Source: Clostridium uliginosum (GTDB lineage: Bacteria > Bacillota > Clostridia > Clostridiales > Clostridiaceae). From it: a stretch of DNA of 64,000 nt. Both the position numbers and the translations under genes were made by a program. Each line of letters opens with the position of its first letter. The first letter of the stretch is position 1. The notes under the pieces were generated by a model. That model was not told the origin of the DNA, ran no database searches, and worked only from the letters and a program-made list of their open reading frames with translations. The stretch is from positions 273,749-337,748 of the forward strand of contig NZ_FOMG01000001.1 in the NCBI RefSeq assembly GCF_900112485.1, given 5' to 3'. Shown piece by piece: positions 54,398 through 63,497 of this stretch.

Positions 54398-55588
54398 CTA
54401 AATACCTTTTTCAAACAAATTTTTAATATTATATTTGATATTATCAAATATGTTTCCTTTCTTAATATCTCTATCAGAATATATATCTACTTCTCCTACC
54501 TTTTCTTCTCCTAAGTAAACTTCACATTTACCAACAATTTCACCATTCTTATATTCTGGCTTTAATTCATCAATTATTATTTTCTTTTCTAATTCTCCAC
54601 TACTTCCCTTAGGTAATATAGCTGTCAAATCATCTTTTGCTTTAGCCATGAAGAATCTATCTGTTTGTTTATCCATAAGAACTTTTTCTACATCTTCGTC
54701 CTTAGATAATACTTTTTTGCCTTGATACTTTGAAAAACCATGATTTAATAATATTCCGGCATCTCTATTTCTTGTTTTGTAAGTTGGAGCACCCATAATT
54801 ACTGTTAACATTCTTACTCCATTTCTAGTTGCAGTAGCTGAAATACAATACTTTGCTTCATTAGTAAAACCTGTTTTTAACCCGTCACAGCCTTCAAAAA
54901 ATCTAACTAATTTATTATGATTTACTAATTCAATGGGAGATTTTCTTCCTTCTGAAATAGAATCCATATAAGTCCCTGTGTATTTCAGTATTGTTGGATG
55001 CTTTAATAATTCTCTAGACATTATTGCTATATCACGAGCTGTTGATAAATGCCCCTCTGCTGGTAACCCATTACAATTTTTGAATGTTGTATTGGTCATT
55101 CCAAGCTCTTGTGCTCTTTTATTCATTGATACAACAAAATCTGCTTCTGTTCCTCCAATATATTCACTCATAGCAACAGAAGCATCATTTCCTGAAGCTA
55201 TAGCTATTCCCTTTAGCAGTTCAGCCACAGTTCTTATTTCACCCGTATCTAATAACATTGTACTTCCGCCCATTTTTTTTGCATTTTCACTACAGGTTAC
55301 CTTATCATCTAATGTAATCTTTCCACTATCTACTGACTCCATAGCAAGTAGCATTGTCATAATCTTAGTTACAGATGCTGGGGCAAATTTTTCATCTGGA
55401 TTTTTTTCATAAATAACTTTGCCTGTACTTGGTTCAATTAATAAAGCTGATTTAGCCTCAATTTGCATTCCCTCAGCTTTAACTCCGTCCTCCATTACAG
55501 TTGCATTTACAGAATTAAGAGGCATTAATAATACTGTAAAAATTAAGATTAAAGCAAAAGATATTACTCTTTTAATATTATTTTTCAT
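54398..55588 (-). CDS. dacF: D-alanyl-D-alanine carboxypeptidase DacF
   Basis: A 396-residue S11 peptidase, DacF type, expected in forespore peptidoglycan modification. Signal peptide (about 1-29, VISFALILIFTVLL), SxxK in APASVTKIMTMLLAM, SxN in AIASGNDASVAM, KTG in DGLKTGFTNEAKYC, then the C-terminal beta domain of the PBP5/6 type to residue 396. The start at 55588 follows AAAGGAGG. Synteny spoIIM-xerD-dacF-scpAB is normal in clostridia. Confidence 0.95.
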   Translation of the reverse strand: MKNNIKRVISFALILIFTVLLMPLNSVNATVMEDGVKAEGMQIEAKSALLIEPSTGKVIYEKNPDEKFAPASVTKIMTMLLAMESVDSGKITLDDKVTCSENAKKMGGSTMLLDTGEIRTVAELLKGIAIASGNDASVAMSEYIGGTEADFVVSMNKRAQELGMTNTTFKNCNGLPAEGHLSTARDIAIMSRELLKHPTILKYTGTYMDSISEGRKSPIELVNHNKLVRFFEGCDGLKTGFTNEAKYCISATATRNGVRMLTVIMGAPTYKTRNRDAGILLNHGFSKYQGKKVLSKDEDVEKVLMDKQTDRFFMAKAKDDLTAILPKGSSGELEKKIIIDELKPEYKNGEIVGKCEVYLGEEKVGEVDIYSDRDIKKGNIFDNIKYNIKNLFEKGI

Positions 55589-55726
55589 CAATCTTCCTCC
55601 TTTCTGAATTAGTATTACCAAAAGGAGAAATAATATTATAATAAAATCTAAAATAACCAAAGATTTGACAAATTTTTTTATTTATTCTTATAAGTTATTA
55701 AATACTTAATTGGGATTTTTTAACTA

Positions 55727-56605
55727 TTAAGCTCTTGGATGGGTATTCATATATATATAATTTATCTTGTCATTGTTTATTATTTCGTAATAAGTATCCA
55801 TATATGTTAATACTTGATTTCCAAGTAGCTTTTGTACTGCTCTTACATTTGCACCATTTTGAAGCAAATGAACTGCAAAGGAATGTCTAAAAGTATTTAA
55901 ATTTACATCCTTATCTATTTTTGCTTTTTTAGCATATTCTTTAACTATTCTCCAAATACCCTGCCTTGTTAATTTATTACCATTTAAATTAACAAATAGG
56001 TTTGGTACCCCACATTCTGCAATTTTATATCTTATACTTAAGTACTCATTTAAAGCTCTACATGCACTTCTTCCTATTGGTATTAATCGTTCAAAGTTTC
56101 TACTGTCAGTACATCTTACAAAATGCAGTTCAAGATTTATATCATCTACATTTAAATATATAAGTTCAGACACTTTCATTCCAGTAGCATACATTAATTC
56201 TAATAATGCATTATCACGAATTCCTTTCGGACAATCCTTTTCAACTATTCTAATTATATTATCTACTTCTTCAACAGTTAAAATTTGAGGTAACTTCCTA
56301 TTGTTTTTTGAACTTTTATATTCTATCTTTGGTATCTCTTTAATTAAAGACTCATTTTTTAAATAAGAGTAAAAGCTTCTAAGACTTATAACTATTCTAT
56401 TTATAGATCTTTCTGATTTTCCATTTTCTAATAGGTATTGTATATATCCCATAACTGTTAAGTTATCACTTGTATATATGTCTATTTCCTTTTTCTTTAG
56501 AAACTTAAGATACAGTGTCACATCTGTTACATAAGCATATATAGTGTTTTCACTTTTCCCACTATTAAACAAATATTCTTTATAGTTGCTTACATTATCT
56601 ATCAT
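55727..56605 (-). CDS. xerD: XerD-like tyrosine recombinase with degenerate active site
   Basis: A 292-residue phage-integrase-fold protein with an intact N-terminal SAM-like domain and catalytic fold, positioned exactly where clostridial xerD usually is (between spoIIM and dacF). Catalytic residues are mostly replaced: Lys144 instead of the first Arg (ATGMKVSEL), Ser in place of the GKGxK lysine (CTDSRNFER), Asn237 for the first His of HxxR (NTFRHS), Asn263 for His/Trp (LLGNQ). Only Arg240 and the nucleophile Tyr272 remain. Likely a poorly active or inactive recombinase, or a subunit that needs a partner. The frame is open and intact. Confidence 0.88.
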   Translation of the reverse strand: MIDNVSNYKEYLFNSGKSENTIYAYVTDVTLYLKFLKKKEIDIYTSDNLTVMGYIQYLLENGKSERSINRIVISLRSFYSYLKNESLIKEIPKIEYKSSKNNRKLPQILTVEEVDNIIRIVEKDCPKGIRDNALLELMYATGMKVSELIYLNVDDINLELHFVRCTDSRNFERLIPIGRSACRALNEYLSIRYKIAECGVPNLFVNLNGNKLTRQGIWRIVKEYAKKAKIDKDVNLNTFRHSFAVHLLQNGANVRAVQKLLGNQVLTYMDTYYEIINNDKINYIYMNTHPRA

Positions 56606-56714
56606 TACTCTCTCCTATACCATTAATTATGATTATTATTCGACAAAATTGCCTTTTTTCCTCTTTTATAATCTATATCTTAAGTTTATATCTTTTTATA
56701 CATTCATTTACTTC

Positions 56715-56774
56715 TAGGCATATTCAGAAAAATAATAAATCAGTATGTTAATATATTTTCTTTCATATGTCTTA
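56715..56774. repeat. Repeat family 1 copy
   Basis: AGGCATATTCAGAAAAATAATAAATC + right arm ATATATTTTCTTTCATATGTCTTA. It touches the spoIIM stop codon and probably ends that transcript. Confidence 0.7.
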
Positions 56775-57401
56775 ATAAAATTTAGTAACTACAAATTTTA
56801 TTAAATTAGGGGATACATAAGTTTCTATTAATATTCCTATTGTAAAAACAGCTAAAATTATAATTAATTTATTTCCTATAAGATTTAAAAATGGATCTTT
56901 GACATTAGTTCTTTTAAAAAATTTCCCTTTAAATCGTTGTGTAGAGAAAGATAAAGCTATAACACTTAATGCTATAAAACAAGGAATATATATTAAATTT
57001 TGAGGAATTACAGAAACTAATGCTAGTCCTATACCCTTTCCTTCAAATGTTGTCATTATAAAAGAAAATGTATAACCTAATGTAAATCCTTTTAACATAT
57101 CTAAAATTAATATGAATGGCATACCAAAAAAGGTCAATCCAAATATAAATATTGGTATAATTATTAACATATTTTTCTTTATAACATTAAATAACAAATT
57201 TCCATAATCAATAGGCGTGTCCCCTATAGAAGATGTAAAACCTGAAAAATAACTTATTAAATCATTTCTATTTGATTCATTCATGTATTTAACTGCATAC
57301 AGTCCAAATGATATCCCTAAACAGAACATAATTAACACCATAAAAAAATATACTTTTTTATCCCTAAAGGTTTGGTTTAGCTTATTTATTATAAAATTCA
57401 T
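56772..57401 (-). CDS. spoIIM: Stage II sporulation protein M
   Basis: A 209-residue polytopic membrane protein of the SpoIIM/DMP engulfment complex (with SpoIID and SpoIIP). Features: N-terminal helix at about 18-38, FIFGLTFFGMPFILILDMLKGFTLGY, GLALVSVIPQNLIYIPCFIALS and further helices. Upstream of the xerD-like gene and dacF in conserved clostridial order. Confidence 0.95.
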   Translation of the reverse strand: MNFIINKLNQTFRDKKVYFFMVLIMFCLGISFGLYAVKYMNESNRNDLISYFSGFTSSIGDTPIDYGNLLFNVIKKNMLIIIPIFIFGLTFFGMPFILILDMLKGFTLGYTFSFIMTTFEGKGIGLALVSVIPQNLIYIPCFIALSVIALSFSTQRFKGKFFKRTNVKDPFLNLIGNKLIIILAVFTIGILIETYVSPNLIKFVVTKFY

Positions 57402-57588
57402 CTCTTATTCCTCCTTAAGTTACTCTACCTTATACTATGTTTCATATTTCCAAATTATTCATAGCACTTAACATTATCTATGTTGATTAAGGCATCTTCA
57501 ATCTAGCTGTTAAAATTGCTATATACTTCATGGATACTTACATAAAGCATATTCAAAAAAATGAAGCTATTATTAATTTATACAAAAA

Positions 57589-57615
57589 AGAGATGACTTT
57601 TATGCAGTCATCTCT
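57589..57615 (-). terminator. Terminator of the 57661 gene
   Basis: AGAGATGACT and AGTCATCTCT arms, then on the minus strand TTTTTTGTATAAATT; 45 bases past the stop. A family 1-like left arm (57543-57562) lies beside it. Confidence 0.85.
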
Positions 57616-57660
57616 AACTTTTTTTATTTTTATCTCTATTTTGATATAGTTTTGATCTTT

Positions 57661-58086
57661 TTATTCCCAACCAAGAACAAATGCTTTATCATTTATTCTA
57701 ATTGACTTTCCATTATTCTTTTCTATTAAAATCTCTTCTATATCATTTGTTTTTTTCTCTGTTATGTTTTTTATTCCAGATGCTATACCTACACGTTCAA
57801 ATCCATCATACCAAATCACATTATCCTTATCTATTGTGATCTTGTCTCTAATTTTTTTGTATTTAAATATGCTTGCTGCAATTCCGCCTATACAAATTTT
57901 ATTTGCAATGTCATTAATAATATTATCTATAGTATTTGCTATATTAGTAGCCCAATTACATTCTTCTTTTACACGATATAAATCTTTTATTGCTTTAACA
58001 CCTTCATCTAGTGTAAAGTGTTCTTTTTCTTCAAATTCCTTAATCATTGCTCTACATATTTCCTCAACATATTTCCCATTATCCAT
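57661..58086 (-). CDS. Hypothetical protein, 141 residues
   Basis: Soluble-looking, charged, with MIKEFEEKEHFTLDEGVKAIK, a hydrophobic GGIAASIF patch and the C-terminal INDKAFVLGWE. No family recognised. An AGGAG-like site precedes the ATG, and its own terminator is strong. The plus-strand reading through the same region is a shadow. Confidence 0.7.
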   Translation of the reverse strand: MDNGKYVEEICRAMIKEFEEKEHFTLDEGVKAIKDLYRVKEECNWATNIANTIDNIINDIANKICIGGIAASIFKYKKIRDKITIDKDNVIWYDGFERVGIASGIKNITEKKTNDIEEILIEKNNGKSIRINDKAFVLGWE

Positions 58087-58296
58087 AATATATCGCTCCT
58101 CTTCATATTTGATTTATCTTTTTATCAGATACTCAATTAGGCATATTCAAAAAAATAACAAGTCAAATTATACTTTGTAGGTATGATTAGTATATTCATA
58201 TGGTAATGCTTTCTATTTAGTGTGTCAATATTCTTTTTTATTATTCTTGCCTACTAAAATTATAAGCTAACAACAAATGAATAAGTTAAAAAAGTA

Positions 58297-58339
58297 AATG
58301 CACTAGTTCAAGAATCTTAATTCCATCTACTAGTGCATT
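58297..58339 (-). terminator. Terminator of the HExxH membrane protein gene
   Basis: AATGCACTAGT and ACTAGTGCATT arms with a 21-base loop, then on the minus strand TACTTTTTTAAC; 25 bases past the stop. Confidence 0.8.
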
Positions 58340-58363
58340 AAATATTATTTTTTTGAATGTACC

Positions 58364-59164
58364 TTAATTCTTTATTAATGATAGCAGTAAACTTATTATA
58401 TAAGTTATACTTGAAAAAATCAGCGATACTATCAGAAATCCTATTAGTACAATGTTATATTTCAATATACTTTCAGCAATAACAAATTTTGAAAAGCCAA
58501 GCACATTAAGAACTAATATTATTAGGAATATTATAAATAATCCCTTAGAAGCCCCTTTAATATCCGCAGAGCTTAACGATATATGTGATGAAATACATAT
58601 AGCTAAAAATAAAAACAATATAAAATATGGATTAGCAAAGTTCTTAATTGAAAAAATTATTTTTATTAAATTAATATAAGAATCCAATATTCCCATTAAA
58701 GCAACATCATTTATTTTAGTTATGTGTAAATTATTCATAGATATAGTTATAAATTCAATATATGTCTTAGGAATTATGGTGTACATTAAAGCAATTATAA
58801 CGGAAATTCCTCCGAATATAGGTGCAATACCTATAAAAAAATTACCTATTTGTTGATATATACTATTAGGATTATAACCATGATTTACATATCCAAGCAC
58901 ACCATTTTCATCTCTCTTTTGTATTAGTACGATTTTGTTAATTTTATGTCCAAATAAAACACAGAAGATAGCATGAGAAATTTCATGTATAGGCACACCT
59001 ATAATAGCGGTAATCGCAACAGCCTTCCATGCGAAACTTTTTTGAAAATTTTCTATTGAACGATTTCTTAAAAATCCAAGAATAAATCCTACAAGAATTA
59101 TCATTCCTGTAATATATAGTGTATCTACCAATGTCTTAATTATTAAGTTTATTAAATAATTCAT
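58364..59164 (-). CDS. Multi-pass membrane protein with HExxH motif (putative metalloprotease)
   Basis: A 266-residue protein with about six membrane helices. Within the first part, a helix leads into IGVPIHEISHAIFCVLFGHKI: His60-Glu61-x-x-His64, the zinc-protease signature, placed as in M50-type intramembrane proteases or the DUF3267-like families. No third ligand (NxxPxxDxG) is obvious, so activity is uncertain. Regulatory-substrate cleavage would be the usual role. Single gene. Confidence 0.7.
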   Translation of the reverse strand: MNYLINLIIKTLVDTLYITGMIILVGFILGFLRNRSIENFQKSFAWKAVAITAIIGVPIHEISHAIFCVLFGHKINKIVLIQKRDENGVLGYVNHGYNPNSIYQQIGNFFIGIAPIFGGISVIIALMYTIIPKTYIEFITISMNNLHITKINDVALMGILDSYINLIKIIFSIKNFANPYFILFLFLAICISSHISLSSADIKGASKGLFIIFLIILVLNVLGFSKFVIAESILKYNIVLIGFLIVSLIFSSITYIISLLLSLIKN

Positions 59165-59224
59165 TTAATTGCCCTTTCAAATTCTTTCGTACTTCTATTT
59201 TTTATAAATTTCTTTTGTTTTTAA

Positions 59225-59272
59225 AGGGATATCCATGCTTTATAAGACTCCTAAAAGCAAAACTATATCCCT
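59225..59272 (-). terminator. Terminator of the alcohol dehydrogenase gene
   Basis: AGGGATAT and ATATCCCT outer arms with an inner TGCTTT/AAAGCA stem; the minus strand continues TTTAAAAAC. Sixteen bases past the stop. Confidence 0.75.
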
Positions 59273-59287
59273 ATAAATCATATCCTG

Positions 59288-60451
59288 TTATAGAGCAGCT
59301 CTATATATTTTTAATACATCCTGTGCAGCTAAAGGCTTGAAATTTCCAAGATTTCCTCTTACAGTAGCTTGTTTGGCCATCTTTTCTAATTTTTCTTCCC
59401 CAATTCCAACTTCACTTAATGAAGAAGGTATTCCTAATAACACAAAATACTCTCTTGTTCTTTTAATAGCATTATGAGCAATTTCATATTTATCACCACT
59501 AGGATCAAGACCCCAAACATTAACTCCATATTCAACAAAATTGTTTACTGTATTATCATTTAGTGCATATTCCATCCAATGTGGAGTTAAAATTGCAAGG
59601 CCAACTCCATGGGTAATATCATAAAATGCACTTAATTCATGCTCCATTGCATGAACACTCCACTCTGTTTCTTTTCCATAACTTAAAAGATTATTTATAG
59701 CAAGACTTGAAGCCCACATTAAATTTGCTCTTGCTTCATAGTTTTCAGGCTCATCAATAGCTTTTTTACCATAATTTATACAAGTTTTAAGAAGGGCTTC
59801 TGCCATTCTATTTTGTAAATAAGCTTCTTTAGTATTACTAAAATATACTTCAAAAATATGACTCATTATATCTGCTGTACCTGCTGCTGTTTGATTTTTA
59901 GGTACTGTAAATGTATAAGTTGGATCTAATATTGAAAATTTTGGAGCCATATCTTTATGAACAGTTGCTAATTTTTCACTGGTTTCTAAATTTGTAATTA
60001 CTGCTCCTGCATCCATTTCAGAACCTGTAGCAGCTAATGTTAGTATACTTGCAATTGGAAGAACTTTATTTATTTTACTTGAATCTACAACTATATCCCA
60101 TGCATCTCCATCATAGTAATATCCTGCTCCTATGACCTTTGCACAGTCAATTGTACTTCCTCCCCCTACAGCAAGTATAAGTTCTATTTTATTATCTTTG
60201 CATATTTCAATTCCTTTTCTTACACTTGATACTCTTGGATTAGGCTCTACTCCTGATAATTCCCAATAACTAATTTCATTATTTTTGAAGATATTTGTAA
60301 TCTTATCATATAATCCACTTTTCTTTATGCTTCCTCCCCCATAAACAAGTAATACCTTAGTTCCATAATTCTTCACATTCTCTGCAAGTACATCTATTTT
60401 ATCTCTTCCAAAAAATATTTTTGTTGGTATTGAATAATCAAAATTTAACAT
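59288..60451 (-). CDS. bdhA: Iron-containing alcohol dehydrogenase (butanol-dehydrogenase type)
   Basis: NAD(P)H-dependent reduction of aldehydes (probably butyraldehyde) to alcohols. 387 residues, BdhA/YugJ-like: STPTKIFFGRDKIDVLAENV-type start (SIPTKIFFGRDK seen), NAD loop LILAVGGGSTIDCAKVIG, the iron ligands in GTADIMSHIFEVYF and HAMEHELSAFYDITHGVGLA (Asp, three His). The start at 60451 follows GAAGGAGA. Single gene with a repeat remnant upstream. NADH versus NADPH preference cannot be read from sequence alone. Confidence 0.92.
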   Translation of the reverse strand: MLNFDYSIPTKIFFGRDKIDVLAENVKNYGTKVLLVYGGGSIKKSGLYDKITNIFKNNEISYWELSGVEPNPRVSSVRKGIEICKDNKIELILAVGGGSTIDCAKVIGAGYYYDGDAWDIVVDSSKINKVLPIASILTLAATGSEMDAGAVITNLETSEKLATVHKDMAPKFSILDPTYTFTVPKNQTAAGTADIMSHIFEVYFSNTKEAYLQNRMAEALLKTCINYGKKAIDEPENYEARANLMWASSLAINNLLSYGKETEWSVHAMEHELSAFYDITHGVGLAILTPHWMEYALNDNTVNNFVEYGVNVWGLDPSGDKYEIAHNAIKRTREYFVLLGIPSSLSEVGIGEEKLEKMAKQATVRGNLGNFKPLAAQDVLKIYRAAL

Positions 60452-60512
60452 TTTATACTCTCCTTCTAATATCATGTGTAGCATACGCTAAACTTATTGT
60501 ACTTTTAAAAAT

Positions 60513-60553
60513 AAGGCTATGTTTTAAAACCGTGTTGATATTAAAACATAGCG
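60513..60553. repeat. Repeat family 2, minimal copy
   Basis: AAGGCTATGTTTTAAAACCG + TGTTGATATTAAAACATAGC: one full end joined to a truncated second end, 41 bases, upstream of the alcohol dehydrogenase gene. Confidence 0.7.
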
Positions 60554-60612
60554 AAATATAAAGTCATCTGTTTAACATTATACTATAATAACATCGTTCA
60601 TTTAAATATAAA

Positions 60613-61167
60613 TTATCTAATATAGTTTATAACATCTCTATTTCTTTTTGATATTCCTAAAATATTGTCATTAGTTTTGTATCCTATTGCTACAGCATAA
60701 AATGGCTTATATCCATTAGGCAATTCTAATTTTTTTACCTCATCATTAAGTGTAAAGAAAAACCTAACAAGTCCTATCCACACTGCTCCTAATCCAATGC
60801 TTTCACAAGCTATCAGCATATTTTCTATTGCTGCTGAACAATCAACTAAAGACGAGCTAACCTCTTCCTCCCCTGAAACCATTATTACAGTAGGTGCATT
60901 ATAAAATATATTTGTAGAACTTTTCCCAATATTTACTATACGTTCATTGTCATTTTGAATCATTACTTCTTTTGACTTATCACTTATAAAATTAATCATT
61001 TCTTTATCCTGTATTACTGTAAAATGCCATGGTTGTAAATTGTTTGCACTTGGTGCTTGTATACCAGCATCTAATATTGTTTGTAATTCTTCTTCCCCTA
61101 TTTGTTCATCTTTATATTTTCTTGTACTTCTTCTATTTCTTATTGCTTTAAGTACTTCGTTTTCCAT
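60613..61167 (-). CDS. Nitroreductase family protein
   Basis: A 184-residue FMN-dependent reductase: RNRRSTRKYKDEQIGEEELQ, AGIQAPSANNLQPWHF, a central AAIENMLIACESIGLGAVWIG and the C-terminal AVAIGYKTND. Substrates of these enzymes vary (nitro compounds, quinones, flavins). Probably part of a redox-stress group with the neighbouring ABM monooxygenase, DsbA-like and YwnB-like genes; not demonstrably one transcript. Confidence 0.9.
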   Translation of the reverse strand: MENEVLKAIRNRRSTRKYKDEQIGEEELQTILDAGIQAPSANNLQPWHFTVIQDKEMINFISDKSKEVMIQNDNERIVNIGKSSTNIFYNAPTVIMVSGEEEVSSSLVDCSAAIENMLIACESIGLGAVWIGLVRFFFTLNDEVKKLELPNGYKPFYAVAIGYKTNDNILGISKRNRDVINYIR

Positions 61168-61271
61168 ATTATTACACTCCTTTATTAATTAGTTAATTTA
61201 CTTTTTTTTTAAACTTATGGACTAAATCATTGACTGCTTTAATTAAACAGGCAATATACTTTCATAAGGTT

Positions 61272-61559
61272 TTAAAACATTTTTTTGCAAATACTCATTT
61301 CTGGCTTCTTATCCATGTACTCATTCATTTGTGGGACTATCCTTTTAAAGTGCTCTGAAGACATATGATTATTTAAATCTTCTATTGTTTCCCATTCTTC
61401 TATCATTATTAATACATTTGGATTTTTCTCATCTTGGTACATTTCATACTTTATACAATCGTCTTTTTCTACTGTTGTTTCTACTAATTCCTTTGCTAAT
61501 TCTAAAATTTTATCAATTTTATCTTCTTTGGCAAAATTTTTTGCTATAACCTTTATCAT
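61272..61559 (-). CDS. Antibiotic biosynthesis monooxygenase (ABM) family protein
   Basis: A 95-residue ferredoxin-like-fold protein: MIKVIAKNFAKEDKIDKILELA, VLIMIEEWETIEDLNNHMSS and EHFKRIVPQM. Such proteins (YgiN-type) are quinol monooxygenases or oxidative-stress accessory proteins. The start follows GGAG. Between nitroreductase and DsbA-like genes, so a redox role is plausible. Confidence 0.88.
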   Translation of the reverse strand: MIKVIAKNFAKEDKIDKILELAKELVETTVEKDDCIKYEMYQDEKNPNVLIMIEEWETIEDLNNHMSSEHFKRIVPQMNEYMDKKPEMSICKKMF

Positions 61560-61600
61560 ATAATTCCACTCCTTTTATAATTTATCCTATTATTTTTATG

Positions 61601-61792
61601 TTAAACTCCTATAATTTCTTTAACTCTAGGAACTTCATTTTTTAATATTTGTTCAATCAAAATTTTAATAGTCCTTATGCACTTGGACAATTGCCATATA
61701 TGCCCTGAAGCTGAACTCTTACAACTCCTGGTTATTAACAAACAACTTATCTTATAACTATTTTCAACACTTTTTACAAAATACCACCGCAT
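61601..61792 (-). CDS. Doubtful small reading frame or gene relic
   Basis: A 63-codon reading frame, MRWYFVKSVENSYK ... KNEVPRVKEIIGV, with no recognisable ribosome site. It contains several cysteines and a fairly protein-like C-terminus, but no family match comes to mind. It may be the tail of a decayed gene from the same redox/stress group. Kept at low confidence. Confidence 0.2.
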   Translation of the reverse strand: MRWYFVKSVENSYKISCLLITRSCKSSASGHIWQLSKCIRTIKILIEQILKNEVPRVKEIIGV

Positions 61793-61961
61793 TTATTTAT
61801 CACATTCTACATGCTATGATTTTACTATAATATTCACTTTATTCAAGTACGCACTTTTTTAGCACATAGTTACCAAAATGATACTAAAGGTAATTTTTAT
61901 TCAAAAGATCATGATATTAAATTGTAAAATTTAATTTATAATAAAAGTAAGATGTCAACAT

Positions 61962-62004
61962 AAAAGTACATGAAGTATTTCATCTAATTACTTCATGTAC
62001 TTTT
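61962..62004. terminator. Terminator downstream of DsbA-like gene
   Basis: AAAAGTACATGAAGTA and TACTTCATGTACTTTTT arms. On either strand it is followed by A/T; the minus-strand client is the DsbA-like gene about 60 bases upstream. Confidence 0.8.
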
Positions 62005-62064
62005 TCTATTTTACAATTATTTGTTATATTTATATCTTCACTTGTACCATATCAAATAATAGCT

Positions 62065-62691
62065 TTATAAAGAAGATAAGATTTTATCTAATTCTTCAAA
62101 CTTCTTATAGCCTTGTGAGATTACTCTTGATTTATCTCCTTCTACTGCAACAATTGTTGGAAAACTCATTGCCCCAATTAATGTAACCATATTAAAATAT
62201 TTAAAAGTCTCTTCTGTTAAGGCTTCTGATAAAAATTCTTTTTCAAACTCTTCTTTAGATATATCAAAGCTTTCAGCTATTTGAATATATGTTTCTAAAT
62301 TATTAGTATCCTTTCCTTCTACGAAAAAGGCTTCTTGAATCTTCTTAAGAAAGCTAAAAGCTACATCCTTTTTCAATCTTTGAATTAAAACTACTGCTTT
62401 TGCTCCTGGAAAACTATCTAAAACCATATCAGTATTTTCTAATATATTTTTATTAAATCCTTCTCCAAATTTTTTACCTGTTAATTGTTCTATTCTTGTA
62501 TTATGGCTTTTTATATAATCACCTAAACTATCATTAATAATTTTAGAATCATCACCTATCCACATTCCTCCAGGTAAAATGTTAAAATCATAAACTTCCT
62601 TGTACTTTTCTTGTATTTTAGTTATAACATCGCTAAAACCATAGCACCAACCACACATAGTATCCATAATGTAATATATTTTTGTTTTCAT
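62065..62691 (-). CDS. DsbA-family thiol-disulfide protein (FrnE-like)
   Basis: A 208-residue thioredoxin-fold protein without signal peptide, so cytoplasmic. Redox motif Cys13-Gly-Trp-Cys16 in MDTMCGWCYGF, the cis-proline in AMSFPTIVAV. The family includes 2-hydroxychromene-2-carboxylate isomerase-like and FrnE proteins that help against disulfide stress. It starts 23 bases after the YwnB-like gene, so the two are probably cotranscribed. Confidence 0.88.
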   Translation of the reverse strand: MKTKIYYIMDTMCGWCYGFSDVITKIQEKYKEVYDFNILPGGMWIGDDSKIINDSLGDYIKSHNTRIEQLTGKKFGEGFNKNILENTDMVLDSFPGAKAVVLIQRLKKDVAFSFLKKIQEAFFVEGKDTNNLETYIQIAESFDISKEEFEKEFLSEALTEETFKYFNMVTLIGAMSFPTIVAVEGDKSRVISQGYKKFEELDKILSSL

Positions 62692-62714
62692 ATTTTTCTA
62701 TCCCTTCAATTAAA

Positions 62715-63350
62715 TTAATAGCCTACTGTAAATCTTCTGCGAGAGAACTTAGGCTTTTCAACTTCCTCTAGCATTGCAAACGCAAAATCTTCAAATGAAA
62801 TATGGCTAACACCTTTTTCATCTATTACTAGATTATCTTCACCAACACGATAAACTCCTGTCCTTTTTCCTGGTTCAATAAATGCAGCAGGACTTAAATT
62901 GGTCCAATTAAGCTTTTCTTCTTGTTTATACTGTTCTAATGCATCACCATGAGCTAATGCAATTGGTTTCCAATCAGAAGGGAAATCCTTTGTTTCAACT
63001 AGCTTCACATCTCCTTCCACAAGAAGGCTTCCAGCTCCTCCCATTGATAGCAGACGAGGTACACTGGCCTTCTTTACAGCATTTATTAAGCTTTTAGTAG
63101 CATCTACTAAACTTTTTTCCTCCCCATGTTTTGGACCAAAGGCACTAATAACTATATCATTTCCTTCAATAGCCTTTGATATGTTTTCTTCATCAAATAT
63201 ATTTCCTTCAACAAGCTTTAAATTAACTTGCTCTTTTTTAATTTTTGATAAATCATGAACTATTCCTGTTACTGTATGTCCTCTTAATAATGCTTCTTTT
63301 AAAATAACCCTTCCCACATTTCCATTTGCTCCAATTAATGCTATTTTCAT
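62715..63350 (-). CDS. NAD(P)-binding oxidoreductase, YwnB-like
   Basis: A 211-residue atypical SDR: N-terminal MKIALIGANGNVGRVILKEAL, VEGNIFDEENISKAIEGNDIVISAFGP, a central ALAHGDALEQYKQEEKLNWTN and C-terminal RRRFTVGY. NmrA/YwnB type. In Bacillus ywnB is next to the Rrf2 regulator ywnA; here the matching Rrf2 gene is broken. Reaction unknown. Two Rrf2-type palindromes lie ahead of it. Confidence 0.88.
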   Translation of the reverse strand: MKIALIGANGNVGRVILKEALLRGHTVTGIVHDLSKIKKEQVNLKLVEGNIFDEENISKAIEGNDIVISAFGPKHGEEKSLVDATKSLINAVKKASVPRLLSMGGAGSLLVEGDVKLVETKDFPSDWKPIALAHGDALEQYKQEEKLNWTNLSPAAFIEPGKRTGVYRVGEDNLVIDEKGVSHISFEDFAFAMLEEVEKPKFSRRRFTVGY

Positions 63351-63388
63351 AAATAATCATCCTTTCAATATGAATTTATTTTCTCGGA

Positions 63389-63411
63389 GTTGTAACTTTA
63401 GAGGTTACAAC
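63389..63411. promoter_or_regulatory. Rrf2-type operator, YwnB-like gene
   Basis: GTTGTAAC-TTTAGAG-GTTACAAC, eight-base arms with a seven-base centre, 39 bases upstream of the gene start. Identical arms and spacing to the operator at 63832-63868. Confidence 0.7.
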
Positions 63412-63428
63412 AAATATAAAAAAATAAT

Positions 63429-63437
63429 AGTATATCA
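63429..63437 (-). promoter_or_regulatory. Candidate extended -10 promoter of YwnB-like gene
   Basis: The minus strand reads TGATATACT, i.e. TGn + TATACT, close to the operator at 63438-63460; no good -35 is seen. Confidence 0.4.
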
Positions 63438-63460
63438 GGTGTAACCTTACTAGTTACATC
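63438..63460. promoter_or_regulatory. Second Rrf2-type operator, YwnB-like gene
   Basis: GGTGTAAC-CTTACTA-GTTACATC; core TGTAAC/GTTACA arms with the same seven-base centre. It lies just upstream of the extended -10 element, where a bound regulator would compete with polymerase. Confidence 0.55.
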
Positions 63461-63497
63461 ACTGTTAAAAATTTAAAAACAAATCCTATTTAATCTT

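Noticed and set aside
55727..56605. Prophage integrase
   Set aside because: Tyrosine recombinase, but in the conserved clostridial xerD position with no phage genes or attachment site nearby.
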